Assembly (NCBI GenBank): GCA_017442185.1
Contig: JAFSAT010000018.1
Span: forward strand, 1-64,000
Direction: 5' to 3'
From: Bacteroidaceae bacterium
GTDB lineage: Bacteria > Bacteroidota > Bacteroidia > Bacteroidales > Bacteroidaceae
Length of the DNA stretch: 64,000 nt
Shown here piece by piece: positions 27,844 through 37,495 of the stretch (its first letter is position 1; each line of letters begins with the position of its first letter). Both the position numbers and the translations under genes were made by a program. The notes under the pieces were generated by a model, which saw only the letters and a list, made by a program, of their open reading frames with translations, made no database searches and was not told where the DNA came from.

Positions 27844-28941
27844 TTAATAGCTTGTCTTTAGTGCATCGTTGATAATCTCCTCCAAACCTTTTCCCGGGCC
27901 GGGAGCGTAAGCTGTGATGATTTTTCCCTCTTTGTCTATAATGATATATCGTGGTACTCCGGAGATGTTATACGCATCATGGAAATTCGGTGTGCTGCCC
28001 TCTTCGTACTTTGGAAAAAGGTTAATCATATCAGTCATGCCATGTTTTTTTATTGCTGCACCCCATTTCTCTTTAGCTTGTGCATAGTCGGACGAGACTG
28101 TTATAAACTCTATGTTGCTGTTGTTGCTGTATTTGCTGCGCAGTTCCATGAATTTCGGCATCATTGCAAGACAACTGTGGCACCATGTTGCCCACACGTC
28201 TATTACAAGAGTCTTCCCTCTGAAGTGGGCAAATGTGTATGATTTGCCTTTTGTGTCGATGAATTGCGGTTGTGGGGCAGGCTTGCCGGGCATTGTGTGT
28301 ATGTAGCGGTCGTAAAGAGCAAGTATTTCGCTCTTCAGCTTGCTTTCTTTGACGTTATTCTCTATCAGGGGGCGTATGCCGAGGAGCTCGGGTGTGCATC
28401 CGCTGTTTTGAAATGGAAATTTCAGTTTGCGCATGAATGCAAGATGCAGCATTTCGCTATTGCATGAAAATACTTGGCGCAACTTGTGGTAGTCGTTGTG
28501 GTTTATTGCGCGTGCCGGGTAATATACGGTTATGGTAAGCCCGTCGCGGGAATTGTCGAATGTTTCGCCATGCTTCATTGCGTCGAGCATAAAGTAGTGG
28601 TCGACGAATCGTGCTGTATCTCTCTGCTCAATGAATTTTCCCACTATTGTGTCGTCGAGCTGTAGCTGTTCTATGTGTTGCGGCAGAAGGTTTATGTCCT
28701 CGTTGCGGCCTCGACATTTGAATATATACTCTCCGCTGTTCCATACATAGTAGCATAGGTTTTTTGTTTGCAGTTCTTTGTTGTCGTTTATCTGTTTTTT
28801 TATGCTTGTGTATGTCTCAACTATTTCGCTTGCAGTGCCGAATTCTTTGTTCCATGCAGTGTCTACACAGGGAGGCGGGGTGCACGAGACGGTGGTGAGT
28901 GTTGCTATAACCGCCAGCAGTATGTTGTATATGGTGTTCAT
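27844..28941 (-). CDS. TlpA-type thiol-disulfide oxidoreductase lipoprotein
   Basis: This 365-residue lipoprotein (lipobox LTTVSC, Cys20) has an N-terminal region of about 200 residues without recognised motifs and a C-terminal TlpA/AhpC-TSA domain. The active site is VWATWCHSC (Cys254 and Cys257), with the cis-Pro region near SGVPRYIIIDKEGKI. It is the last gene of the unit susC-susD-metallopeptidase-like-TlpA; the gap to the preceding stop is 8 bases. A similar TlpA protein lies upstream of the second susC of this window. Confidence 0.9.
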   Translation of the reverse strand: MNTIYNILLAVIATLTTVSCTPPPCVDTAWNKEFGTASEIVETYTSIKKQINDNKELQTKNLCYYVWNSGEYIFKCRGRNEDINLLPQHIEQLQLDDTIVGKFIEQRDTARFVDHYFMLDAMKHGETFDNSRDGLTITVYYPARAINHNDYHKLRQVFSCNSEMLHLAFMRKLKFPFQNSGCTPELLGIRPLIENNVKESKLKSEILALYDRYIHTMPGKPAPQPQFIDTKGKSYTFAHFRGKTLVIDVWATWCHSCLAMMPKFMELRSKYSNNSNIEFITVSSDYAQAKEKWGAAIKKHGMTDMINLFPKYEEGSTPNFHDAYNISGVPRYIIIDKEGKIITAYAPGPGKGLEEIINDALKTSY

Positions 28942-28949
28942 CTTGTTCT

Positions 28950-29978
28950 TTATTCAGCTCCTACTGTGGATATGCCTACAAGGTTTATGCCGTGTTTGTC
29001 GAGCATGTATTTAACGACAAAATCGTATTTTTCTTTTATCATCGGATATTTGTCAACCTCGTACCTCTGCATGAACTCTGTCGGGCTCAGCCACATTGCA
29101 TTCATAATGTATGAGACAAACAGGTCGTACAGCTCTCCTTTGCGCCAATATCTGCAACTTACCTCTGTTTTGCTTGAGGTGAACATAGGTTTCCATAGTT
29201 GCCCTATGCGTCCTGTTCCGAAGTTGTCGTTTATGGCGTCTATGAAGCCCATGTTTCGCATGCTGTTCGAGGCGGTTGAACCCTCTTTGATGTTTACCAA
29301 TGTGCTGTCGCCTAAGTCGTAGCCCTCCCAAAATTCATCGGGTGATATTATCTCTCCCTTGTTCATTGAATTGTATATGAGGTTAATCATGAATATACAG
29401 CGTTGTTGTTTCATTGTAAGTTCTGCATCGTCGCCAAAGATGGTGCTCTCTTTGAAGCTGATGGCCCAATGGTCGAGTCCGTTCAGTTTCAGTGATTTGA
29501 ATGGTGATGCTTCGGTGCCTGAGCTTTCCTGTTCGCCCAAATTGCGAGGCTCTGTTCTCAGGTTGTGTATCATATATATTTTAACGGGCAGTGCCGACCA
29601 TGCAAATTCTGCACTTATATTGGGAAATATGTGCTTGTTGAAGAAGTTAACGTAAAAAGGCAGGTGCTCGGCGGGAAGGTTCCACACTCCGTCTGCTCGT
29701 TCTTCATCGTATCCTGCAACGTAGGGGTCGCCGGTACCTTGTGAAACCCATTCTCTGTTAAGGTCTTGCTCTCTTACATCTTTGTATAGCAGATACACTC
29801 CGTATTTTTTGCTTATATCGCTTATGATTGTGTCGTAGGGTGTGGTACCTTGTGGAAATTCTCCGCGCAGAGGATGATAGTTGCCCGATGGGGTTATATC
29901 TTCTTCGCTATCGTGGCAGGCTGTGCACATTGCAATACTTGCTGCCATTATTATTGTAACATATATGAAGCGTTTCAT
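28950..29978 (-). CDS. Zinc-metallopeptidase-family lipoprotein lacking HExxH
   Basis: The 342-residue product is a lipoprotein (CTAC, Cys21). Its layout follows the putative zinc-binding metallopeptidase family found in SusCD loci: KKYGVYLLYKD near the N-terminus, a central helix, and a C-terminal block DLFVSYIMNAMW...EKYDFVVKYMLDKHGINL. In the place of the family HExxH helix it has CIFMINLIYNSMN (about 194-206), without His or Glu, and the downstream third-ligand Glu also seems absent. It is therefore probably a non-catalytic binding protein. I chose the start at 29978 (MKRFIYVTII); a longer frame of 34 codons enters susD and lacks a signal sequence. It sits between susD and the TlpA gene. 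Confidence 0.75.
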   Translation of the reverse strand: MKRFIYVTIIMAASIAMCTACHDSEEDITPSGNYHPLRGEFPQGTTPYDTIISDISKKYGVYLLYKDVREQDLNREWVSQGTGDPYVAGYDEERADGVWNLPAEHLPFYVNFFNKHIFPNISAEFAWSALPVKIYMIHNLRTEPRNLGEQESSGTEASPFKSLKLNGLDHWAISFKESTIFGDDAELTMKQQRCIFMINLIYNSMNKGEIISPDEFWEGYDLGDSTLVNIKEGSTASNSMRNMGFIDAINDNFGTGRIGQLWKPMFTSSKTEVSCRYWRKGELYDLFVSYIMNAMWLSPTEFMQRYEVDKYPMIKEKYDFVVKYMLDKHGINLVGISTVGAE

Positions 29979-30006
29979 AATTGTCGGGTTATTTGTAGTG
30001 TATTTA

Positions 30007-31584
30007 TTATTCCTCTTTTGTGATGGTTTCGACAGGGTAGCGCTTTTCGCTGAATATAACATTCTGTTCAAGGCTTGCATTCATCACTAATGCCTCGTCG
30101 GGAATGGGAACGGTGTATAGGGGGTCGCCCTTTTCGAGACGATAGACGCTGCTCTCTGTGGCGCTGTTGTGCCAAGTGTGGGTTATTGATGGCATTCCCC
30201 AACGTCGCAGGTCGAACCAGCGGTGTCCCTCGAAGCATAGTTCGCGGCGACGCTCATCCCTTATAAATTCTATAAGTGTATTGCTGTCTGTCGGGCTTAC
30301 TTCTTCAAAATCTTCTTCGCCGTAACGTTTCTCGCGCAGGGTGTTAAGTGCCCATGTGGCTTCGCCGGTTTTATCGTCTCCGAGCATTGCCATGGCTTCT
30401 GCGTAGTTGAGGTACGCCTCGGAAAGGCGCAGGCAGCGTCCGAAGGTGCCGGTGGTGTTTGTGGGCAGATAGTATGTTGTTCCTATGTTTATTTTGCCGA
30501 ATGCCATGGGCATCAGTGCATCGCCGTTCCCTGTCGGGGCTTTCACTATGTAGCGTGCAGGTCGCAGGTCATATTCGTCGTAGCAGTCGAGAAGGCTCTC
30601 TGAGGCTTGGAAGTAGGCGTGCATTTTTCCGTTCTCTGTTGTTTGGTTGGCATAGTCGTAGGTCCACTTGAACATGTCGGTGCTGCTTCCGTATGGCCAT
30701 ATTGTTTCGCTTGAAGAGTATGTGGGATATACAAGGTAGTTGCGCACGATGGTGCCATCGGCGGCGGTTTTTTCAAGTGGTTCGTCGTTCAGGTCGTGAA
30801 GTTTGAACTTGCCGTTGTCGATTACGGCTTTTGCATATTCGGCTGCCTTTTCCCAATTTTCCATATAGAGATATACGCGTGAGAGTGTCAATTGTACCAT
30901 GGGCAGGCTTGTTCGGTAGTTGTCGCTCCATCTGTCTGCTTCGGGGAGAGACAGGTAGGCTTGCTCGGCGGTGTGCAGGTCGCTCAGTACCTGTGTGTAT
31001 ACCTCGGCAACGCTTTTGCGTTTGAGGTAGTCGTTGCTCTCTTCGATGCCGCTGTTAAGTTTCAACGGTACTCCTAAGGCGTCGGGGTTGCTGTTATATG
31101 GTTCTCCGAAGATGTTTACCAAGTTGAAGTAGTAGAAACCTCGTAATGCGTAGGCTTGTGCTTTCACATTGTTTATTCTATCTTCAGTGTCTGTTACTTC
31201 GGGAAGGTAGTCTATCACTGCATTTGTGCCAAGAATCAGCTGGTAGTAGCTTTCGTATATGTTGGTGTGTCCTGTGCCTGCTTGCCACATCATATAGAAC
31301 ATGTTGGGCTGCCATGTGAAACTTGCAACATATTTGTTGGCGTCGAAGCCGTCTACCGGATTTTGATAGGGTGCGGCCTCTATATCGTCGTCAAGCATGT
31401 TAAGGAATATGTTGAATCCTGTCATGTCGTTTCGTTGGTATGCCTCGCCCAGAAGCAATTCATTGAGCGATGTGGCATCCTTGGGTACAAATTCGCTCTT
31501 TGAATCGGGCTCCAAAAAATCGTCGCAGCTGCAAATTGATAGTGCAATGAACGATGCTGTCAATAGTTTATATGTTTTTTTCAT
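30007..31584 (-). CDS. SusD/RagB-family nutrient-binding outer membrane lipoprotein (locus 1)
   Basis: This 525-residue surface lipoprotein is the lid that binds substrate over its SusC partner. The lipobox ends at SICSC (Cys20), followed by the classic DDFLEP start. The helical TPR-like body shows LRGFYYFNLVNIFG, and the SusD_RagB C-terminal domain reads RRELCFEGHRWFDLRRWG with final YPVETITKEE. It lies 14 bases after susC and upstream of the metallopeptidase-like lipoprotein. The ligand cannot be read from sequence; the absence of glycosidases in this operon and the presence of redox proteins suggest a non-polysaccharide substrate (inference). Confidence 0.95.
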   Translation of the reverse strand: MKKTYKLLTASFIALSICSCDDFLEPDSKSEFVPKDATSLNELLLGEAYQRNDMTGFNIFLNMLDDDIEAAPYQNPVDGFDANKYVASFTWQPNMFYMMWQAGTGHTNIYESYYQLILGTNAVIDYLPEVTDTEDRINNVKAQAYALRGFYYFNLVNIFGEPYNSNPDALGVPLKLNSGIEESNDYLKRKSVAEVYTQVLSDLHTAEQAYLSLPEADRWSDNYRTSLPMVQLTLSRVYLYMENWEKAAEYAKAVIDNGKFKLHDLNDEPLEKTAADGTIVRNYLVYPTYSSSETIWPYGSSTDMFKWTYDYANQTTENGKMHAYFQASESLLDCYDEYDLRPARYIVKAPTGNGDALMPMAFGKINIGTTYYLPTNTTGTFGRCLRLSEAYLNYAEAMAMLGDDKTGEATWALNTLREKRYGEEDFEEVSPTDSNTLIEFIRDERRRELCFEGHRWFDLRRWGMPSITHTWHNSATESSVYRLEKGDPLYTVPIPDEALVMNASLEQNVIFSEKRYPVETITKEE

Positions 31585-31598
31585 TTTGTTGTGCGGTA

Positions 31599-34500
31599 TT
31601 AGATTCCTAAACTTAGTCCCATTGAATAGATTCTTGGTTGTATGCTGTATCCGAGCTCGGGATCATAGCCTTTCCAATCGTCACTTGCTATCACAAACAG
31701 GTTGTTGACGTTTGCACTCAATTGTATGCGTGATAATCCTATTTTGTTGCATATTGAGCGTGGAACATTGTACGAGAGTGATATTTGTGTGCATCTCAGG
31801 AATGAGCCGTCGGCCACTCGCGCATCCGACATTGCCCACATTGTATAGAAGTCGGTATATAAACCGTCGGGCAGATTCAGATTTAATTTATCCTCTATTG
31901 ATGTATAAAGACCGGGTATATTTGTGTGTGCTTCGTCTCCGGGCTGCTTCCAACGGTCGTTAAGTTCTTTTGACAGGTTGCTGAAAATGTCGGGCATTTT
32001 ACCGTAGCTGAATGTGGAGTAGGGGTTGGGCAGGCGTTTCTTTGAACCGAGCAACAGTGCAAAGTCCATACCCAGATTGAAATCTTTCCAGCGCAGGCGT
32101 GTGTTGAAACCTCCTGTAAAATAGGGGTCGCTTTGTCCCGAGTAAACAAGGAACGACGTTGGGTCTATCGTGTCGTCGCCTTCTATGGCGTCGTATGTGG
32201 CATGCTCAAAGGTGGCGTATCCGGTTTTGGGATCCAACCCTGTGAATTTGTATGACCAGAATGCCGACAGTGGGTAACCGTTTTTAAGAGGACGGTCACT
32301 GCTGCCATTTAAAAAGTCTATGTGTGTCAGTTCATCGGCCTTGGCTGTGCGGTCGTCGCTGCGCGACTTGTTCCAGTTTTTGCTGGCATTGAAGCCTATT
32401 GTCCATGCGAAGTCTTTAGAGCGTATCGGGGTATAGTTTGCTGTAAATTCTACTCCGTGATTGGTGATGATACCTCCGTTAAGTGGCATAGTGCTCATTC
32501 CGTACTCTTGTGCTATGTCTTGTCGGATGATTGCATTTGAGCGACGTCCGTAGTATTCCAAATTCATTGTTATTCCAAAGAGTGAGAGGTCGAGGCCTAA
32601 ATTCCATGTCTTTGTGCGCTCCCATTTCAGTTGGGGGTTGGGGAGGCTCGATATTGACAGGTAATACTCCTTGTAGCTGGCGAGCAGACCTTGATATATT
32701 ACTATCATTTCGGGGCTGATTGAATTTACAACGTTTCCTTGTATACCATAGGTGGCACGAAGGTTCATTTGGTCGAGCCATTCAAGATGTTCGGCGATGA
32801 AGGGCTCTTGCGCTATTTTCCATGATGCTCCGAATGACCATGTCGGGTCGAACTGTTTGTTTACATCTTGGCCGAAGCGGTTGGATGCGTCGGAACGGAC
32901 GTTGATATTGACTACATAGCGGTTCATGAGTGAATAGGCCACAGTGGCAAAGAACGACATGTAGTTTGTGGTGGTGGATACTTTGCTCCATCCCCCTCTG
33001 TATAATTGGCTGAGTGCTCCCCAACCGATGTTTGTGTCGGTGCCTATGGGCTTGAAATCTTCGGGCAGGGTGGGTGATACAATAATCTCGCCACGCTCGG
33101 GAACATATCCCCATACAGTGTTGCCGTCACTTTCTCCTTCGCTTGAACGTATCTCTAAACCTAACATTGCGTTAAGACGATGATTCTCGTTGAATTCTTT
33201 GGAGAATTGCAGACGATGTGAGGTGCTGTACGAGAGTGTCTGTGTGTTTGCCTGGTTCAATACTCCTCCATATGGCATTAGGGCTGCGTTGAATTTCTCG
33301 GAGCCTGCTTTTTCGCTTCCATAGGGATAGCCGCGGTAGAGGCGCTCCACCAAGGCGGTCTTTTCTCCTGCGAAACTCTCGCTCTTGTTTCCGTTGAGGC
33401 TCATGCTTGCTGTGCCTTGATAGGTGAGCCAACTGAGCAATTTATAGGATACGTTTAGTGATACGTTGAACATTGTTCCTCTGTTATGGGAGTAGCTGTT
33501 CTCCATCTCGTTGAATATGTTGTACGAGTATTGATTGAGCGCCCCCTCTTGTGCATTATACATATATTGATAGTAGCGGTTGTAGAATGCACGCTCGCCG
33601 TTCATTTCGTAGGCCGGAATTGCACGGCTTGTGTTCATTGCGTATGTGTAGGGGTTTACGCCTGCTCCGTAGCCATCGGAGTTTCTGATGCTTCCGCTTA
33701 GTTGGGCGCTTATGTTAAGTCGTTCGTTAACTTGACTGTTTATGCTCAGACGGGCGGTTATCTGGTCGTTTTCGTTGCCCGTTTCCATTCCTTTATTTAT
33801 TTGGTAGCCTACCGATGCGTTGTAGGTGTATTGGCTTGTTCCGCCTGAAATGCTCAGATTGTGTCTGTGGCTGACGGCATTGCGTGTAAGAAGGTCGAAC
33901 CAGTCTGTGTTTACCGTTTCGAGACGCTGCATATATTCGGCGAATTGCTGTTCGTTTATCATGCGTTTGTTGAACATCTCCATCAGTCCCTCGTATGTGT
34001 ATATTTGAGGGAGTGGGGTGCTTTGATAGCGTACTCCTGCGTCGTAGGCCTCTTTGCTGAACTGTATGCGCTCAAGGGAGTTCATAAAGTCGTACATATC
34101 GTATGTGGGGCGTTCTGTTATCGAAACGTTTGAGGAGTAGTTTACGCTAATGCGTCCGGGCGTTCCTTTTTTTGTTGTTATCACAATTACGCCGTTTGAG
34201 GCCTTTGAACCGTATATGGCTGTTGCCGAGGCGTCCTTAAGTACTGTTATGTTTTCTATATCCAAAGGATTTAGCCAAGAGATTTGATTGCCTATCAATT
34301 CTCTCATGTCCGATGTTATTGCCGAACTTATATCTATCGACAGAGGGTCTTCCTGTATGATACCGTCGACAACCCAAAGAGGGTCGGTGTTTCCTAGTAT
34401 GGTGGATGTTCCGCGTATGGTTATTTTGGGTGCGGCTCCTACGCGTGCCGATGAATTGACTACACTCATTCCGGCTATTTTTCCTTGGAGCATTTGGTCG

Positions 34501-34958
34501 ATGCTTTGATAGGCGGGCATCATGATGTCGTCGGCCTTGACAGTGGTGAATGCGCCCACCATGTCTTTGCGAGGCAATTTGTTGTAGCCGTCTTCTACGA
34601 TGGTAACTTCGTCAAGCATTGCTTCGTCGGGATTTAATTGTATGCGAAGGGGCTTCTCGCCAATTGACGGGGTTATTTTTACAGTTTTGCTTTTTGTGCC
34701 AACGAAACTGAACACAAGTTCTTTGTCTCCTCCCTCGATACTTACTGTGACGGTAAAAGCACCGGTTATGTCGGTACTTGTCCCTTTTGCCATTACCTTT
34801 TCGTTGAGAATGGTGACACTTGCACCGGGCAACGGCTCTCCAAGTTCATCTACCACAGTTCCTTTCACTGTTATTCTGCTTTGTGCGTGTAGCATTGTTA
34901 CGCATAATGTGCACAGTAGCAGAAGTGTGAACTTTAATATGCTCTCTCCCTTTTTCAT
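31599..34958 (-). CDS. SusC/RagA TonB-linked outer membrane transporter (locus 1)
   Basis: This 1,119-residue TonB-dependent barrel imports substrates delivered by SusD. The signal peptide ends at MLHAQ (about 26). A carboxypeptidase-regulatory-like domain follows (VKGTVVDELGEPLPGASV). The plug domain has KITIRGTSTILGNTDPLWVVDG and the hallmark VLKDASATAIYGSKASNGVIVITTK. The C-terminal barrel ends with a hydrophobic strand (YSMGLSLGI). It opens the operon. No ECF sigma factor, FecR or hybrid two-component gene lies nearby, so the regulator is elsewhere. Confidence 0.96.
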   Translation of the reverse strand: MKKGESILKFTLLLLCTLCVTMLHAQSRITVKGTVVDELGEPLPGASVTILNEKVMAKGTSTDITGAFTVTVSIEGGDKELVFSFVGTKSKTVKITPSIGEKPLRIQLNPDEAMLDEVTIVEDGYNKLPRKDMVGAFTTVKADDIMMPAYQSIDQMLQGKIAGMSVVNSSARVGAAPKITIRGTSTILGNTDPLWVVDGIIQEDPLSIDISSAITSDMRELIGNQISWLNPLDIENITVLKDASATAIYGSKASNGVIVITTKKGTPGRISVNYSSNVSITERPTYDMYDFMNSLERIQFSKEAYDAGVRYQSTPLPQIYTYEGLMEMFNKRMINEQQFAEYMQRLETVNTDWFDLLTRNAVSHRHNLSISGGTSQYTYNASVGYQINKGMETGNENDQITARLSINSQVNERLNISAQLSGSIRNSDGYGAGVNPYTYAMNTSRAIPAYEMNGERAFYNRYYQYMYNAQEGALNQYSYNIFNEMENSYSHNRGTMFNVSLNVSYKLLSWLTYQGTASMSLNGNKSESFAGEKTALVERLYRGYPYGSEKAGSEKFNAALMPYGGVLNQANTQTLSYSTSHRLQFSKEFNENHRLNAMLGLEIRSSEGESDGNTVWGYVPERGEIIVSPTLPEDFKPIGTDTNIGWGALSQLYRGGWSKVSTTTNYMSFFATVAYSLMNRYVVNINVRSDASNRFGQDVNKQFDPTWSFGASWKIAQEPFIAEHLEWLDQMNLRATYGIQGNVVNSISPEMIVIYQGLLASYKEYYLSISSLPNPQLKWERTKTWNLGLDLSLFGITMNLEYYGRRSNAIIRQDIAQEYGMSTMPLNGGIITNHGVEFTANYTPIRSKDFAWTIGFNASKNWNKSRSDDRTAKADELTHIDFLNGSSDRPLKNGYPLSAFWSYKFTGLDPKTGYATFEHATYDAIEGDDTIDPTSFLVYSGQSDPYFTGGFNTRLRWKDFNLGMDFALLLGSKKRLPNPYSTFSYGKMPDIFSNLSKELNDRWKQPGDEAHTNIPGLYTSIEDKLNLNLPDGLYTDFYTMWAMSDARVADGSFLRCTQISLSYNVPRSICNKIGLSRIQLSANVNNLFVIASDDWKGYDPELGYSIQPRIYSMGLSLGI

Positions 34959-35127
34959 AATGTATGTAAAATGTGACTTTTATTAACAGAATGTAAAAAT
35001 AGCACCTTTTTTATATATATCCTAAATAATAGTAAAAAAAAGTGAACATTTGTATGGTTAAAAGTGTGTCTGTGCAGTTACAGACTGCTTATATATTAAA
35101 TAAAATGAAAAATCATAGAGTGTTCTA

Positions 35128-36480
35128 TCACAATATAATTCGGCTGAGCATCATTGAAATAAGCATATAGAATGTCATTCCGCTCAGGTCGTTGATAATC
35201 TGTATAAACGGCCCTGTTGCCACTGCCGGATTTATATCCATGCGCTCAAGTACAAGGGGAATAAGTGCGCCAAATGCCGACGCAAACATTATAACCACAA
35301 AAAGGCTGAGTGGAACGGCAAGTGTTACAATGTCTGTTGCTCCGTGCATGAACATATTATATATGTATACCAATACCGACAGTATCGTGGCGTTTATGAA
35401 CGCTACAACCGACTCTTTGAGTATGTGCTTGAATATGTGATTGGAGTCCAATGAATTGTTGGCAAGGCCTTGCACTGCGATAGCCGATGATTGTACGCCC
35501 ACGTTACCGCCCATTCCTGCAAGCAGGGGGATGAAGAGTGCCATCTCGGGGTGTTCGCCCATTGTGCTCTCGAAGCATCCCAAGAGCATTGACGAGCCTA
35601 TTCCTCCCAACATTCCTATTATCAGCCATGGCAGGCGTGCGCGTGTTTGTTGTATCACAGAGTCGTCACTTTCGATGTCTTGTGTAAGACCGGCACCCAA
35701 CTGTTGGTCGTGCTCTGTTTGTTCGCGCACCTCGTCCATCACGTCGTCGACGGTGATTTGTCCTACAAGGCGGTTTATTTTGTCGACTACGGGGATTGCC
35801 ACAAGGTTGTACTTCTCGATTATGGGGGCTATCTCTTCAATAGGTGTGTCCACATCTACGCTGACAACATCGGTGCTCATCACATGTTTAACTTTGGAGA
35901 CAGATGGGCTGGTGACCATCTTCTTCAAGGGGAAGAGGCCGCGCAGACGTTCGTCGTCATCAACTACATATATGTAGTAGATGTCGTCTAAATCTTCGGC
36001 TTGGCGTCGCATCTCCTTGAGACATTCGGGCATACTCCAATTTTCGTTGACAACAACCATTTCGGTGCTCATGAGACCTCCGGCGGTGTCTTCGTCATAT
36101 TGCAGCAGGTCTACAATGTCTCCGGCTTGTTCTATGTCTTTGATGTGTGCGAGAACTTCTTCTTGCTTCTCTTCGTCCATGTCGCGGATAATCTCCACGG
36201 CGTCGTCTGTATCCATGTAGTTGACGAAGCGTTTGGCTATGGCTTCTGAGGGTAATTCCTCGAGAAGTTCGTTGCGCAGGTCTTCGTCCATCTCGGTGAG
36301 GGCATCGGCGGCCTTTTCGTTGTCGAGCTGACGGTATAGGAAACGTGCCTCTTCAATGTCAAGCTCGCTGCATATTTCGGCAATGTCGGCGGGGTGCAAC
36401 TTGGATATGTTGTCCTGCAAGAGTATGGAGTCTTTGCTCTCTATGAGTTGCTTTATTATGTCGATGTACTCCTTTGTCAT
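35128..36480 (-). CDS. mgtE: Magnesium transporter MgtE
   Basis: This inner-membrane Mg2+ channel is gated by cytoplasmic magnesium. It has 450 residues in the standard order: an N-terminal helical domain (about 1-130, acidic), tandem CBS domains (about 135-260, with VMSTDVVSVDVDTP and LVGQITVDDVMDE), and a C-terminal membrane domain of about five helices with PLLAGMGGNVGVQSSA and NPAVATGPF. It follows rsmA after 24 bases and is probably cotranscribed with it. No magnesium riboswitch is visible in that small gap. Confidence 0.96.
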   Translation of the reverse strand: MTKEYIDIIKQLIESKDSILLQDNISKLHPADIAEICSELDIEEARFLYRQLDNEKAADALTEMDEDLRNELLEELPSEAIAKRFVNYMDTDDAVEIIRDMDEEKQEEVLAHIKDIEQAGDIVDLLQYDEDTAGGLMSTEMVVVNENWSMPECLKEMRRQAEDLDDIYYIYVVDDDERLRGLFPLKKMVTSPSVSKVKHVMSTDVVSVDVDTPIEEIAPIIEKYNLVAIPVVDKINRLVGQITVDDVMDEVREQTEHDQQLGAGLTQDIESDDSVIQQTRARLPWLIIGMLGGIGSSMLLGCFESTMGEHPEMALFIPLLAGMGGNVGVQSSAIAVQGLANNSLDSNHIFKHILKESVVAFINATILSVLVYIYNMFMHGATDIVTLAVPLSLFVVIMFASAFGALIPLVLERMDINPAVATGPFIQIINDLSGMTFYMLISMMLSRIIL

Positions 36481-36504
36481 GGTGGCCTCCTTTCCTGTTT
36501 TTTT

Positions 36505-37287
36505 TTACATAGCCTGCTCTACCTTGAGTGTTAGCTCTATGAAATCTTCTATCGAAAGCTGCTCGGGACGTTTGTCGAGCGTCGGGTCGGCAAGCAGGGG
36601 CGACTCTTTGCCCACTATCTGCTGTATCGAGTTACGTAGTTTCTTGCGACGTTGGTTGAATGTGCCTTTTACTATCTGCTTGAATAATTGTTCGTTGCAT
36701 TCGAGGGTGGTGCGTGTGTTGCGGCTCATGCGTACTACGGCGCTTTTTACTTTTGGCGGTGGCGAGAATACTGTTTCGGGCACGGTAAACAGGTACTCTA
36801 CATTGTACCACAGCTGCACAAGTATGCTCAAAATTCCGTATGCTTTGCTGCCGGGTTGTGCGGCAAGGCGCTCACCAACCTCTTTCTGAATCATTCCGCT
36901 GCAATAGGGTATGTACTCTTTATTGTCGAGCATCTTAAAGAAAATCTGGCTCGAGATATTGTAGGGGTAGTTGCCTGTCAGCATGAATGGCTTTCCGTCA
37001 AACACGCGGTCGAGGTGCATCTTCAGAAAATCATCGGGGATTATGTTATCCTCGCCTAAGGCCGGGAGGTTCTTGCAAAGGTAGGAGACCGATTCTTCGT
37101 CAATCTCCACGACTTTCAGAGGGCGATTCTTACGAAGCAGAAATTGTGTGAGCACTCCCATGCCCGGCCCGACCTCCAGCACCGGTATTCCGGGACACAC
37201 GTCTACCGTGTCGGCAATGTCACTTGCAACTGTCAGGTCTGTCAGAAAGTGTTGCCCCAATCTCTTTTTTGCTTTCACTGCTTTCAT
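36505..37287 (-). CDS. rsmA: 16S rRNA dimethyladenosine transferase RsmA (KsgA)
   Basis: This SAM-dependent methyltransferase dimethylates two adjacent adenosines in helix 45 of 16S rRNA during late small-subunit assembly. It has 260 residues. The N-terminus is KAKKRLGQHFLTD, SAM motif I is VLEVGPGMGVLT (about 37-47), and the catalytic NxPY-type motif is GNYPYNIS (about 105-112). The C-terminal domain has RRKKLRNSIQ. It is the first gene of rsmA-mgtE and is divergent from the flippase-like gene. Confidence 0.97.
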   Translation of the reverse strand: MKAVKAKKRLGQHFLTDLTVASDIADTVDVCPGIPVLEVGPGMGVLTQFLLRKNRPLKVVEIDEESVSYLCKNLPALGEDNIIPDDFLKMHLDRVFDGKPFMLTGNYPYNISSQIFFKMLDNKEYIPYCSGMIQKEVGERLAAQPGSKAYGILSILVQLWYNVEYLFTVPETVFSPPPKVKSAVVRMSRNTRTTLECNEQLFKQIVKGTFNQRRKKLRNSIQQIVGKESPLLADPTLDKRPEQLSIEDFIELTLKVEQAM

Positions 37288-37398
37288 GGCTGTTGGTCTA
37301 TCGGTTCACATTTGGTAACTGTTTAGAAACATTCGCTGCAATTTTCTAAAATATTTTTAAATACTTCTTAAATAAATGCAGAAATTTTAGGAAACTAT

Positions 37399-37406
37399 TA
37401 TCTTTG
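37399..37406 (+). promoter_or_regulatory. Likely -7 box of the flippase-like gene
   Basis: TATCTTTG, an exact TAnnTTTG match, about 90 bases before the GTG start. The leader between them can form a nested hairpin (CGGCT near 37411 with AGCCG near 37450, enclosing AACC/GGTT). No clear -33 box is seen. Confidence 0.45.
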
Positions 37407-37495
37407 CAGACGGCTAACCTTGGGTTACACTCTCTGCGGCGGTATATAAGCCGACTGCAAAGGTAAATAAAACTCCCAATTTTGATTCCAAACTT

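Noticed and set aside
36481-36504. Magnesium-sensing riboswitch before mgtE
   Set aside because: Only 24 bases separate rsmA and mgtE, too short for a riboswitch, and no structure is seen.
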